Shown one piece after another: positions 1 through 8,675 of a DNA stretch of 64,000 nt. The position numbers and the translations under genes are program-made. The DNA lies in NCBI GenBank assembly GCA_900314495.1, contig OMVJ01000016.1, positions 30,218 through 94,217 of the forward strand. Reading direction: 5' to 3'. The first letter of the stretch is position 1, and the number at the start of each line of letters is the position of its first letter. The stretch comes from an uncultured Olsenella sp. GTDB taxonomy: Bacteria > Actinomycetota > Coriobacteriia > Coriobacteriales > Atopobiaceae. The notes beneath the pieces are model-generated. The model did not search any database and was not told where the DNA came from. It worked only from the letters and a program-made list of their open reading frames with translations.

Positions 1-1809
1 GGGGGCGCCGTTGCTGGCAAGGAACTCGCGCGAGATGTCCACTATGGTCTCGCCGTCCCACACCATGCGCAGGCGGGGCTCCTCGGTCACGCGGGCAACG
101 ACGGTGGCCTCAAGGTTCTCCTCGTGGGCGTAGCCAATGAACTCGTCCACGTCCTCCGGCGCCAGGGCCACGGCCATGCGCTCCTGGGACTCGCTGATGG
201 CCAGCTCCGTGCCGTCCAGGCCCTCGTACTTCTTGGGCACGCGGTTGAGGTCAATGAAGAGGCCGTCCGCCAGCTCGCCAATGGCAACGGAGACGCCGCC
301 TGCGCCAAAGTCGTTGCAGCGCTTGATGAGGCGGCAGGCGTCGCCGCGGCGGAACAGGCGCTGCAGCTTGCGCTCCGTGGGGGCGTTGCCCTTCTGGACC
401 TCCGCGCCGTCCTTCTCCAGCGACTCCACGTTGTGGGCCTTGGAGGAGCCGGTTGCGCCGCCAATGCCGTCGCGACCGGTGCGGCCGCCGAGCAGGACGA
501 TCTTGTCGCCGGGGGCCGGGGTCTCGCGACGCACGTGGTCCGCCGGGGTGGCACCCACCACGGCGCCGATCTCCATGCGCTTGGCCACGTAGCCGGGGTG
601 GTACAGCTCGTTCACCTGGCCGGTTGCGAGGCCAATCTGGTTGCCGTAGCTGGAGTAGCCCGCGGCGGCCGTGCGCACAATCTGGCGCTGAGGCAGCTTG
701 CCCTTCATGGTCTGGCTGACGGGGGTGAAGGGGTCGCCGGCGCCGGTGACGCGCATGGCCTGGTACACGTAGCTGCGGCCGGACAGCGGGTCGCGAATGG
801 CGCCGCCGATGCAGGTTGCCGCGCCACCGAAGGGCTCAATCTCCGTGGGGTGGTTGTGGGTCTCGTTCTTGAAGAGGAAGAGCCAGTCCTGCTGCTCGCC
901 GTTCACGTCCACCTTGCACTTGATGGTGCAGGCGTTGATCTCCTCGGACTCGTCCAGGTTCTTGAGGATGCCCTTGGCGCGCAGGTACTTGGCACCGATG
1001 GTGCCCATGTCCATGAGGCAGACGGGCTTCTTGGTGCGGCCCAGCTCCTCGCGCATCTTAAGGTACTGGTTGAAGGCGTCCCAGACCACCTGGTCGTCAA
1101 CTTTGACCTGCTCAAGCTGGGTGCCGAAGGTGGTGTGGCGGCAGTGGTCGGACCAGTAGGTGTCGATCATCTTTATTTCCGTGATGGTCGGCACGCGGCC
1201 CTCGCCGGCAAAGTACTTCTGGCAGAACTTGATGTCCGCCAGGTCCATGGCCAGGCCGCGGTCGTCAATGAACTCCTGCAGCTGGGTGTCCGTAAGGTCC
1301 AGGAAGCCGGCCAGCTTCTCCACCATGGGAGGCTCGGGCTGGACAGTCTTGAGGGTCTGGCGGGGCTCCAGCGAGGCCTCGCGTGCCTCAACCGGGTTGA
1401 TCACGTAATGCTTTATGGCCTCCACGTCTGCCGGGGCCAGCTGGCCGGCAATGGCGTAGACCTTGGCGGAGCGGACCAGCGGGCGCTCGCCCTGGCTTAT
1501 GAGCTGCACGCACTCACTGGCGGAGTCTGCGCGCTGGTCAAACTGGCCGGGCAGGTACTCCACGGCAAACACGAGGTCTTGGCCAAAGTCGGGCAGGTCG
1601 TAAAGGACGTTGTCCGACTGCGGCTCAGAGAAGACCGTGGGGACGCACTGGGCGAAGAGCTCGTCCGAGATGCCCTCCACGTCGTAGCGGTTGAGCAGGC
1701 GCAGGCCGGTGATGCCGGCGATGCCGAGCGTGTGGCGCAGCTCGTGCGAGAGCTGGCGCGCCTCGACGTCGAACCCGGGCTTCTTCTCCACGTAAACGCG
1801 AGAGACCAT
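1..1809 (-). CDS. purL: Phosphoribosylformylglycinamidine synthase, partial (C-terminus beyond window)
   Basis: Converts FGAR, glutamine and ATP to FGAM, the fourth step of de novo purine synthesis, in the cytosol. The frame stays open for 603 codons to the left window edge, so only the N-terminal half is present. The family signature ETHNHPTE lies near residue 315, followed by PFGGAATCIGGAIRDP, and a second AIR-synthase-type stretch (GGRTGRDGIGG) lies further on. The N-terminus, MVSRVYVEKKPG, fits the large single-chain PurL found in clostridia and coriobacteria, which carries its own glutaminase domain; that domain would lie outside the window. The ATG has an upstream purine-rich site (GAGGAAGG). 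It is not linked to other pur genes here. The downstream side cannot be seen. Confidence 0.95.
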   Translation of the reverse strand, partial: MVSRVYVEKKPGFDVEARQLSHELRHTLGIAGITGLRLLNRYDVEGISDELFAQCVPTVFSEPQSDNVLYDLPDFGQDLVFAVEYLPGQFDQRADSASECVQLISQGERPLVRSAKVYAIAGQLAPADVEAIKHYVINPVEAREASLEPRQTLKTVQPEPPMVEKLAGFLDLTDTQLQEFIDDRGLAMDLADIKFCQKYFAGEGRVPTITEIKMIDTYWSDHCRHTTFGTQLEQVKVDDQVVWDAFNQYLKMREELGRTKKPVCLMDMGTIGAKYLRAKGILKNLDESEEINACTIKCKVDVNGEQQDWLFLFKNETHNHPTEIEPFGGAATCIGGAIRDPLSGRSYVYQAMRVTGAGDPFTPVSQTMKGKLPQRQIVRTAAAGYSSYGNQIGLATGQVNELYHPGYVAKRMEIGAVVGATPADHVRRETPAPGDKIVLLGGRTGRDGIGGATGSSKAHNVESLEKDGAEVQKGNAPTERKLQRLFRRGDACRLIKRCNDFGAGGVSVAIGELADGLFIDLNRVPKKYEGLDGTELAISESQERMAVALAPEDVDEFIGYAHEENLEATVVARVTEEPRLRMVWDGETIVDISREFLASNGAP

Positions 1810-1894
1810 GTTGGTCCTACCTTCCTCAAGAAGGGAAACATTCCGCAGGCGGAACGTGCGGCAATACCCCTCCATCATAGGCGAGAAGCGCGCA

Positions 1895-1953
1895 TGACAG
1901 AGGGGGACGTTTCCCTTTTGACATGAGACAGGGGGACGGTTCTCGCGTCTCAT
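1895..1953. repeat. Dispersed palindrome pair (GACA-type then GAGAC-type), locus 1
   Basis: Two adjacent palindromes. The first runs from TGACAGAGG through GGGACGTTTCCC to TTTTGACA. The second runs from TGAGACAGG through GGGACGGTTCTC to GTCTCA. Together they are the first of nine loci of this family in the window. They lie upstream of purL, between purL and the ecfT 3' end. Confidence 0.85.
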
Positions 1954-2064
1954 GCCAGAGGGCGCGGCCGTTCGCACGTGCGTTGCATGGTTGGCTCCCT
2001 TGCCTAATGATTGCCTCTGATTACCGCCAAAACATTACCGCCATTGGCGGCAATGAGAGAAGGG

Positions 2065-2127
2065 GAGACAGAGGGACATACCTTTTGTCTCATTCAAATG
2101 AGACACGAGAACCGTCCCCCTGTCTCA
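2065..2127. repeat. Dispersed GAGAC-type palindromes, locus 2; supplies the ecfT stop codon
   Basis: A degenerate left unit (GAGACAGAGGGACAT to TTTTGTCTCATT) is followed by TGAGACACGAGAACCGTCCCC to TGTCTCA. The terminal TCA (2125-2127) is the TGA stop of ecfT on the minus strand. The purL-ecfT gap (1810-2124) holds only loci 1 and 2 plus about 110 bp without recognisable signals. Confidence 0.85.
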
Positions 2128-2910
2128 CACCAGGACGATGATGTAGGCGACGGCGATGGCTGCGGCCAGCCAGTCCTGCCAACGCATGCGCAGAGGGTGC
2201 CAGTGGGACCGGTCGGCGCCGCCCTCGTAGCAGCGGGCGTCCAGCGCGCGGGCCAGGCCGTTGGCGTGCCGCATGGAGCTAGCCAGCAGCGCCACAATCA
2301 CGGGGATGATGGCCTTCACGCGATGCGCGAGCGACCCCTCACCCAGCGCGCCGCCGCGCGAGGCCTGCGCGTCCAGAATGGCCGAGGCCTCGTCGCCCAG
2401 CGTGGGAATGAAGCGCAGCATAAGCGAGAAGATCATGGCAATCTCGTGCCCAGGCAGGCCAATGCGAGAAAGCGGCGAGAGAAGCGCGTCCGCCGCGTCA
2501 GTCAGCTCCGTGGGCGTGGTGGTGAGCAGCATGAGCGCACAGATGACTATGGCCACGACCAGGCGCAACGTGTAAAGGAAGGCACCCCAGAGGCCGCCCG
2601 TGGTTATGCTGAGCGGTCCCAGCCAGACGAGCGTCTGGCCGGACTTGATGGCGAACATGTTGAAGACGGAGAGCACGGCCAGGACGATGACGATGGACTT
2701 GATGGAGCCCAGAACCTCCCTGGCGGGGATGCGCGAGAGCGCCATCAGCGCGAACATGGCAACGTAGCCCAGTGCCAGCTGCGGCAGCGAGCGAATGAAG
2801 AAGACGGAAATCATGAGCGCCAGGCCGCAGACGACCTTGACGCGCGGGTCCAGCCGGTGGATGGGCGACTGGGCGGGGTAGTACTGGCCTATGGAGATTC
2901 GCAGCGCCAT
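2125..2910 (-). CDS. ecfT: Energy-coupling factor transporter transmembrane protein EcfT
   Basis: Membrane scaffold (T component) of an ECF vitamin importer. It couples ATP hydrolysis by EcfA to movement of the S component. 261 residues, the usual length. Several hydrophobic segments are visible in the first 130 residues (for example VVCGLALMISVFF and ALGYVAMFALMAL). Two Ala-Arg-type coupling motifs follow (DAQASRGG and ALDARCYEG), which in the family contact the ATPases. It overlaps the ecfA stop by one base and is the last gene of ecfS-ecfA-ecfT. Its stop codon is contributed by a dispersed palindrome, so the C-terminal tail may have been altered when that repeat arrived. Confidence 0.93.
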   Translation of the reverse strand: MALRISIGQYYPAQSPIHRLDPRVKVVCGLALMISVFFIRSLPQLALGYVAMFALMALSRIPAREVLGSIKSIVIVLAVLSVFNMFAIKSGQTLVWLGPLSITTGGLWGAFLYTLRLVVAIVICALMLLTTTPTELTDAADALLSPLSRIGLPGHEIAMIFSLMLRFIPTLGDEASAILDAQASRGGALGEGSLAHRVKAIIPVIVALLASSMRHANGLARALDARCYEGGADRSHWHPLRMRWQDWLAAAIAVAYIIVLV

Positions 2911-4811
2911 CAGCGGGTCGCCTCCTTGGGGGCCGCCGGGTTGCCGGCGGCGTCGCGCTCGGTCGCCGCGACGATAGCGTTGGCCAGCTCCGTCGACGTC
3001 AGCGGCTCACCCATGTCTGGCGCGCCCAGTGCCTCCAGCTCGTGCGCCCAGCGCAGGGGCCGGGGCAGGCCCAGGCCACACGCGTTGAGCTGCGCCTCGT
3101 TGCCGCGCGAGAAGACCTGCGCCGGCGTGCCCTGCATGAGCAGGCGCGACTGGTCCAGCACGATGACCTGCTGCGCGTGGGCGGCGTCCTCCATGGAGTG
3201 CGTGACCTGTACCACGGTGACGCCGCGCGCGTGGATGCGCTCCAGAATGCGTCGCAGGTCAAGGCGGCCCTGCGGGTCCAGGCCCGCAGTGGGCTCGTCC
3301 AGCACCAGGGTCGCGGGCTCCATGGCCAGCACGCCGGCGATGGCGCAGAGGCGCTTCTGTCCGCCGGAAAGCTCGAAGGGGGAGGCGTCGCGCTTGTGCG
3401 AGAGGCCCACCAGATCCAGCGCGTGGTCCACGCGGCGGGCGACCTCCTCGGCGGGCAGCTTCATGTTGGTGGGACCGTATGCCACGTCCTGCGCCACGGT
3501 CTCCGCAAAGAGCTGGCGCTCTGGGTGCTGCATGACGTAGCCGATGGTCCCGTGGATGCGCCTGCGGCCCTTCTTGCTACCTGTGTCCGTGCCGCCGATT
3601 AGCACCTTGCCGGAATCTGGCACCTCCAGCGCGCAAATCAGGCGCAGGAGGGTGGATTTGCCGGAGCCCGTCTGCCCCACAATGGCTGCCGCCGTGCCGG
3701 GTGCGATGGAGAACGACACGTCGTCAAGAGCGCGCCGGGAGGGGACGCCGCGACGAGGTCGCCCGTAGGAGAACGAGACGTGGTCCACGCAAATGGCAGG
3801 CGTTGCGCTTGCGGTTGGCGTGCGTGAATCTGGCATGGCGCTGGCGGGTTTCTCGCCGTTAGCGGGCAGGGTGCTGGTGCTCTGCGCGGCATCCCCGCGC
3901 GGGAGCTTTCCTGCGATGGCCGCGAGCATGACTTCCTTGCGGCCCGCCCAGGGCACGTCCATGCCGCGCGCACGGAGCTTCTCGGCCAGGCGGGTGCCGA
4001 AGGGCTTCTCCAGCCCAAGGTCGCGCAGCTCGTCCCCGTGGGCGAAGACCTGCTGAGGCGTGCCTTCCAGCACGATGCGCCCCTGGCTCATGACTAGCAC
4101 GCGGTCCGCCTGGAAGGCCTCCTCCATGAAGTGCGTGATGTGCACGACCGTGGTGCCAGCTTGCTGCAACTTGTCCATCACGTGCATGATGGAGCGGCGC
4201 CCGCGCACGTCCAAGAGGGCGCCGGGCTCGTCCAGCACCAGGACCTGGGGCTCCATGGCAAGGGCCCCCGCAATGGTCACGCGCTGCTTCTGCCCGCCGG
4301 AAAGGCGGGTTGGGTCGGCCTTGGCGTAGTCGTCCAGGGCAACGCGGTGCAGCTCACGGGCCACGCGCAGGCCAATCTGGTCCGAGGGAACGCCCAGGTT
4401 CTCCGGGCCAAAGGCCACGTCGTCCTCCACCACGGAGGTGACAATCTGGTCGTCCGGGTTCTGGAAGACAAGGCCCAGCTCGCGCCGGGCACGGCGGTAG
4501 GCCTCGAAGTCCGGCCCGCCGTCAGCGTAGACCTTCTGGCCCACCAGCGTGACCTCACCGGCGTCGGGCGCGAGCAGGCCGCACAGCACGGAGGCCAGCG
4601 TGGACTTGCCGGAACCGTTGGCGCCCAGCACGCAGATGCGCTCGCCGGCAGCGACGCTGAGCGAGACGTCGTCCAGCGCGCGGATGTCGTGCTCGTACTC
4701 CAGCGTGACGTGGCTGAGCAGAAGGACGGGCCGAGCCGCCTGCGTGGCGGACTCGGCCTCGTTGGTTTGTGCGTTGGCGTGCGGCGCGCCTGCCGCCGGC
4801 TTGCTGGTCAC
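2910..4811 (-). CDS. ecfA: Fused EcfA1-EcfA2 ATPase of the ECF transporter
   Basis: Both ATPases of the ECF module in one 633-residue chain. Domain 1 has Walker A GANGSGKST (about residues 63-71), signature LSGGQKQRV and Walker B VLVLDEPGALLD. A linker rich in Pro, Ala, Ser and Thr (about 290-335) joins it to domain 2, with Walker A VGQTGSGKST (near 375), signature LSGGQKRL and LVLDEPTAGLD. Most bacteria encode two separate proteins. The start chosen is GTG at 4811: it follows the ecfS stop and has AGAAGG six bases upstream. A TTG at 4838 is also in frame but lies inside ecfS and has no ribosome site. Cytosolic face of the membrane, partner of EcfT. Confidence 0.93.
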   Translation of the reverse strand: MTSKPAAGAPHANAQTNEAESATQAARPVLLLSHVTLEYEHDIRALDDVSLSVAAGERICVLGANGSGKSTLASVLCGLLAPDAGEVTLVGQKVYADGGPDFEAYRRARRELGLVFQNPDDQIVTSVVEDDVAFGPENLGVPSDQIGLRVARELHRVALDDYAKADPTRLSGGQKQRVTIAGALAMEPQVLVLDEPGALLDVRGRRSIMHVMDKLQQAGTTVVHITHFMEEAFQADRVLVMSQGRIVLEGTPQQVFAHGDELRDLGLEKPFGTRLAEKLRARGMDVPWAGRKEVMLAAIAGKLPRGDAAQSTSTLPANGEKPASAMPDSRTPTASATPAICVDHVSFSYGRPRRGVPSRRALDDVSFSIAPGTAAAIVGQTGSGKSTLLRLICALEVPDSGKVLIGGTDTGSKKGRRRIHGTIGYVMQHPERQLFAETVAQDVAYGPTNMKLPAEEVARRVDHALDLVGLSHKRDASPFELSGGQKRLCAIAGVLAMEPATLVLDEPTAGLDPQGRLDLRRILERIHARGVTVVQVTHSMEDAAHAQQVIVLDQSRLLMQGTPAQVFSRGNEAQLNACGLGLPRPLRWAHELEALGAPDMGEPLTSTELANAIVAATERDAAGNPAAPKEATR

Positions 4812-4827
4812 TGGCAGCCTTCTGGCA

Positions 4828-5418
4828 CTAGTCTGCAAGCGCCTTGGTGACGGGCTTGTAGATGAGGGCGGTCACGACGCAGTTGACTGCAATCTTGATG
4901 ATGTTGAAGGGCAGCAGGGCGGGCACGATGAGCGCGACCACGGCCTCCACGGGCATGCCGGCGAAGAAGGGGGTCACGACCAGGTTGCCCACGATGCAGG
5001 CCGCCAGGCACACGACGGCACCAACGACCATGCCGATGACGGCGCCCTTGAAGGTGGTGTTGCGCTTGTAGATGAGGGAGGCGGGCATGACCAGGCTGAA
5101 CGTGGCGAGCACGGCCATGATGACGCCGTAGACGCCGGTTGCCGTGGCGAAGTGCACGCAGTAGGGCAGGATGGAGACGATGGCGCCCACCGCCGGGCCA
5201 AACGCGAAGCCCGCGACCAGGGCGATGATGCCGGACGGGTCGTACTTCAGCCACTCCACACCGGGGAGGAGCGGGAACTCCAGGAACAGCGTGCAGATTG
5301 CTGCCAGCGCGCAGAAAAGCGCGGTGACGGCGATGCGCTTGGTGGTCCACGTGCCGCCCTGAGCGGTGGTGGAGTGGGTGTCGTGCCTGTTGATGCTGGT
5401 GCTGGAAGCGTTTGCCAT
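4828..5418 (-). CDS. ribU: ECF transporter S component, riboflavin type (RibU-like)
   Basis: Substrate-binding integral membrane subunit of the ECF importer. 196 residues, with about six hydrophobic segments after a 25-residue polar N-terminus. The stretch LEFPLLPGVEWLKYDPSG followed by IIALVAGFAFGP resembles the RibU motif (FP..P.LK.D.SD.P.L..G...GP). Assignment to riboflavin rests mainly on the FMN riboswitch directly upstream. ATG at 5418 with GGAG eight bases upstream. It is the first gene of ecfS-ecfA-ecfT. A dedicated ATPase and T component right behind it suggest a module that could also serve other S components. That last point is inference. Confidence 0.88.
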   Translation of the reverse strand: MANASSTSINRHDTHSTTAQGGTWTTKRIAVTALFCALAAICTLFLEFPLLPGVEWLKYDPSGIIALVAGFAFGPAVGAIVSILPYCVHFATATGVYGVIMAVLATFSLVMPASLIYKRNTTFKGAVIGMVVGAVVCLAACIVGNLVVTPFFAGMPVEAVVALIVPALLPFNIIKIAVNCVVTALIYKPVTKALAD

Positions 5419-5431
5419 GGCGGCATCTCCG

Positions 5432-5600
5432 TTTCTTCCATCCGGACTGTAACCGTTGGTCCCGGAATCTCACCGGGTCAGCCGCTCTTTTCTGCGCGGG
5501 TCGCGGACTCCGAGCGTGGCCGTGCGCAGCGTCGCAACGCCGCGGCAGGAATGCCATCTCGATACCGCCAGTGGGGAATTGCACCCCGCCCTGAAACTGT
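5432..5600 (-). promoter_or_regulatory. FMN riboswitch (RFN element)
   Basis: Read on the minus strand, the leader contains CAGGGCGGGGTGCAATTCCC then CACTGGCGGT, the variable region, then GACCCGGTGAGATTCCGGG, ACCAACGGTTACAGTC and CGGATGGAAGAAA. These are the ordered conserved blocks of the FMN aptamer, closed by the flanking P1 strands. It ends about 14 bases before the ribU start, so translation control of the start region is plausible (inference). In this class, FMN binding turns expression off. Confidence 0.95.
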
Positions 5601-5742
5601 CGCGGGCTAGCGTAGCACGGTGCGGGGTGGCGTGCAACCTGCATTGCTGACTGGCGTGCCGGTGTAGTGCGGTTGGGCTCGGCGCTTCTCTGCTACCCTT
5701 TGGTGACCCTGACCGTCCTGTTTGTATCCCTTTGGAGGCCCC

Positions 5743-6450
5743 GTGATTCGCGCAGTTCTTCTGGACATAGACGACACGCTGCTCAGCTTCCAGGGCTGCG
5801 TGCGCCAGACCATGCGCGAGGGCTTCCCGCTCTTTGGCCTGCCGGCGTACACGGAGGACATGCTGCCGGTGTTTGACCAGGTGAGCGGCGGTCTGTGGCG
5901 GCAGATCGAACTGGGGCAAATCACGCTGCCGGAGCTGGAGCAGGTGCGCTGGAGCCGCGTGTTCGCCGCGCTGGGGTTCAAGAGCAAAGACTCGCAGCTT
6001 GGCCTGCGCTTTGAAGAGTACTTCCGCAAGCAGCTGTACGTCAGTGCCATCCCCGTGCCAGGTGCGGGGGAGCTTCTCGCGTACCTTGCCCCGCGCTACG
6101 TGCTGTGTGCCGCAAGCAACGGGCCCAGTGGCCAGCAGATGAACCGCCTGCGCGTTGCCGGCATGCTGCCCAGCTTCGCGCACGTGTTCATCAGCGAAGA
6201 CATTGGCGCGCAGAAGCCGAGCCGGGAATTCTTTGATGCGTGCTTCTCTGAGTTGCGCGCAAGCGACTGCCCGGGGCTGGCCCCCGCAGAGGTCATGGTG
6301 GTGGGCGATTCCCTGACTTCAGACATGGCGGGCGGCGCAGCGTACGGCATGCGTACCTGCTGGTACCACCCCGCGCCCGCCGACGGCGAGCGCCCCGCTG
6401 GCGTGGACCACGTGGTCGCGTCGCTCAGGGATGTGGAGCGCGTGCTGTAG
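5743..6450 (+). CDS. HAD-superfamily hydrolase, YjjG-like phosphatase
   Basis: Probable small-molecule phosphatase of 235 residues. Motif I is DIDDTLL (near residue 8), motif II SNG, motif III the Lys in QKPSREFF, motif IV GDSLTSDMAGG. An all-helical C1-type cap lies between motifs I and II. This arrangement fits the YjjG/pyrimidine 5'-nucleotidase branch of the haloacid dehalogenase superfamily, but the substrate cannot be read from sequence. The start is GTG at 5743, preceded by GGAGG at 5734-5738; an upstream in-frame TTG has no ribosome site. It stands alone, followed by murB about 100 bp later. Confidence 0.88.
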   Translation: MIRAVLLDIDDTLLSFQGCVRQTMREGFPLFGLPAYTEDMLPVFDQVSGGLWRQIELGQITLPELEQVRWSRVFAALGFKSKDSQLGLRFEEYFRKQLYVSAIPVPGAGELLAYLAPRYVLCAASNGPSGQQMNRLRVAGMLPSFAHVFISEDIGAQKPSREFFDACFSELRASDCPGLAPAEVMVVGDSLTSDMAGGAAYGMRTCWYHPAPADGERPAGVDHVVASLRDVERVL

Positions 6451-6547
6451 GCTCGCGCGCATGTCCTGTGTGCGATAAACTCAATGGTTGGCTTTGGTTG
6501 GCTTTAGTTGGCTGGCGTTAGCGTCGGCGTCGCGGAGGAGGAGCAAC

Positions 6548-7477
6548 ATGCCGGAGACCGAGAAGACCTTTGACCCGCAGCTGCTGCGGATGCGCCTCGT
6601 TGCCACGCTTGGCGCCGAGAACGTGCTAACGAACGAGCCCATGAGCGCTCATACCACCTTTGGGTGCGGTGGTCCCGCGGATCTGTACGTGATTCCGCAC
6701 ACGGCAGACGAAGTGCGCGCCTGCGTGGAGCGCTGCCGTGAGTCCGGGGCTCCCTACTTCTTGCTCGGTTGCGGCTCTGACCTGCTGGTCTCTGACGCCG
6801 GCTACCGCGGCGTGATCATCGCCATCGCCGACGGCCTGCGCGGCATGAGTGCGGACGGCACGCGCCTGACCTTCGCCGCGGGTGTCACCCTCAAGGACGC
6901 GACGGCCAAGGCCTGCGAGCTGGGCCTGACCGGCTTCGAGTTCGCGTGCGGCATCCCCGGCAGCATCGGCGGCGCCTGCTTCATGAACGCCGGCGCCTAC
7001 GACGGCCAGATGGCCGACGTGCTGGAGTCCGTGGAGGTCATCATGCCGGACGGCGAGTACGCGACCATTCCCGCAAGCGAGCTCGCTCTTGGCTACCGAA
7101 CCAGCCGCGTTCGCACGGACGGGCTGGTGGTGCTTTCGGCCACGGTGGCGTTGGCCCCGGGCGACCCCGTGCAGATCCAGGCCAAGATGGACGACCTCAA
7201 CGCTCGCCGCGCGGAGAAGCAACCGCTGGAATACGGCAGCGCCGGCTCCACCTTCAAGCGTCCCACCGGCTACTTCGTGGGCAAGCTGGTTACGGACGCC
7301 GGGCTCAAGGGCTACCGGGTGGGCAACGCGGCAGTCTCCACCAAGCACGGCGGCTTCGTGGTCAACCTGGGCGGTGCCACCGCGGCGGACGTCCATGCCG
7401 TGATCGAGCACGTGCAGGCCGAGGTCAAGCGTCTGTACGGCGTGGACTTGGAGCCGGAGGTCCGCTTCCTGGGGTAG
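6548..7477 (+). CDS. murB: UDP-N-acetylenolpyruvoylglucosamine reductase
   Basis: FAD/NADPH enzyme that reduces UDP-GlcNAc-enolpyruvate to UDP-MurNAc in peptidoglycan precursor synthesis; cytosolic. 309 residues. The FAD-binding part contains PYFLLGCGSDLLVSD and EFACGIPGSIGGACFMNAGA (residues about 130-155, split here from a longer motif). The substrate-binding part contains YGSAGSTFKRP with the proton-donor Ser, and VGNAAVSTKHGGFVVN. This order is that of the shorter (type II) MurB. ATG at 6548 with GAGGAGGAG immediately upstream; an in-frame GTG/TTG-rich extension upstream lacks a ribosome site. No other mur genes are adjacent. Confidence 0.95.
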   Translation: MPETEKTFDPQLLRMRLVATLGAENVLTNEPMSAHTTFGCGGPADLYVIPHTADEVRACVERCRESGAPYFLLGCGSDLLVSDAGYRGVIIAIADGLRGMSADGTRLTFAAGVTLKDATAKACELGLTGFEFACGIPGSIGGACFMNAGAYDGQMADVLESVEVIMPDGEYATIPASELALGYRTSRVRTDGLVVLSATVALAPGDPVQIQAKMDDLNARRAEKQPLEYGSAGSTFKRPTGYFVGKLVTDAGLKGYRVGNAAVSTKHGGFVVNLGGATAADVHAVIEHVQAEVKRLYGVDLEPEVRFLG

Positions 7478-7634
7478 CTCCGCGCGTATGTGATACCTGC
7501 GTGGTCCGTCCCGCCGACATTGTGCGCCGACTGCCAACCGGCCCCTCCAGAACCGTAATTTCCGCGTTATGGTTGCGTTAGGACGCCGTGTAGGGCGTGA
7601 GGTGCACCAAGCGAGGGTCAGGGGGGAGGCCGCG

Positions 7635-8675
7635 ATGTGGCACAAGAGCAAGTCATCGGGCGCTGCGGCGAAGCCCCGGAGCGGCGCGCCGGCAGCTACG
7701 GACCCGGCGCCGGCTGCCGGGCCCACGCTGGCAGCTACGGGCCCCGCCCCAGCCGCTGAGCCCGCCCCCATCCAGGGCATGCCCATACCGACCAAGCTGC
7801 GTGGTCCGGTGGACTTTGGCTTCCGTGTCTTCATGAAGTGTACGCAGGAGAAGGTCGGCGCATGCGCGGCGCAGATTGGCTTCTTCACGCTCATGTCCGC
7901 CTTCCCCTTCGTCATCCTGTTCATGCAGCTCATCCGCATTGCCCCGGTGAGCCAGGAGAGCATCCTCTTCCTGGTGGACAGCACGTTCCCGAGCTACATC
8001 CTCACCACAGTGCACGGCATTCTTCAGGAGGTGTATTCCACGTCCTTCGGCCTGGTGCCGCTGACCATCATCACCATGCTTTGGACCACCTCAAAGGTCA
8101 TGCATGCCATGGCCGCCGGCCTGGATGCGCTTTGCACCACGGAGCGGCCGCGCAACTGGTTCGTGGTGCGCGGGTGGTCGCTCTTGTGCACCCTCCTGCT
8201 GGCCTTCGTTCTGGTGCTGATTGCGGGCACCGTGGTTGTGTGGCGGCCGTTCAGGACCCTGTTGATTCGCTACCGCCCGCCGGGAGTCTCGCTCTCTGGC
8301 TACTCCAACTTCACGCGCAGCATCTACACCATAGTGGTCGGGACGCTGGCGCTGACCGTCCTGTACAAGGTGCTGCCCCGCCGCCACCTGCGCTTCACCG
8401 ACCAGCTGCCCGGTGCCTTCCTGGGCATGCTGGGCGTGTACTTCTTCTCGATCTTCGTGGCCGTGTACGTGGACAAGTTCAACGGCTTCTCCGCCTATGG
8501 CAGCCTGACCATCCTGACGCTCATCATGTTTTGGCTGTACTTCAGCTCGTACATCGTGATGATTGGCGCTGCCGTCAACGAGGTCATGCGGGAAGACCGG
8601 CTGGCAGCGGCGGCGCGCGCCGAGGAGGCCTGCCCGGCGCCGGCGCATCAGGAGGCCGAGTCGCCTGGGTTGTAG
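7635..8675 (+). CDS. YihY/BrkB-family integral membrane protein
   Basis: 346-residue protein of the YihY/UPF0761 (BrkB) family, whose biochemical role is unsettled. A polar, Ala/Pro-rich N-terminus (first about 60 residues) is followed by the family opening GFRVFMKCTQEK and about six hydrophobic segments (for example IGFFTLMSAFPFVILF, LLCTLLLAFVLVLIAGT, TILTLIMFWLYFSSYI). The motif QLPGAFLGMLGVYFF is typical of the family. Start ATG 7635 has GGGGGGAGG at 7621-7629; a longer frame starting 22 codons earlier has no ribosome site. Its 3' end overlaps the convergent lipoprotein gene by 28 bp. Confidence 0.9.
   Translation: MWHKSKSSGAAAKPRSGAPAATDPAPAAGPTLAATGPAPAAEPAPIQGMPIPTKLRGPVDFGFRVFMKCTQEKVGACAAQIGFFTLMSAFPFVILFMQLIRIAPVSQESILFLVDSTFPSYILTTVHGILQEVYSTSFGLVPLTIITMLWTTSKVMHAMAAGLDALCTTERPRNWFVVRGWSLLCTLLLAFVLVLIAGTVVVWRPFRTLLIRYRPPGVSLSGYSNFTRSIYTIVVGTLALTVLYKVLPRRHLRFTDQLPGAFLGMLGVYFFSIFVAVYVDKFNGFSAYGSLTILTLIMFWLYFSSYIVMIGAAVNEVMREDRLAAAARAEEACPAPAHQEAESPGL

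Noticed and set aside
1810..1890. Purine riboswitch upstream of purL
   Set aside because: The conserved loop sequences of the purine aptamer are not present; only a short GTTCCGC/GCGGAAT hairpin is visible.
124..1926. 600-codon open frame on the plus strand opposite purL
   Set aside because: It is antisense to the clearly recognised purL. Its composition (Ala, Val, Leu, His, Gly rich, no motif) is typical of shadow frames in GC-rich genes.
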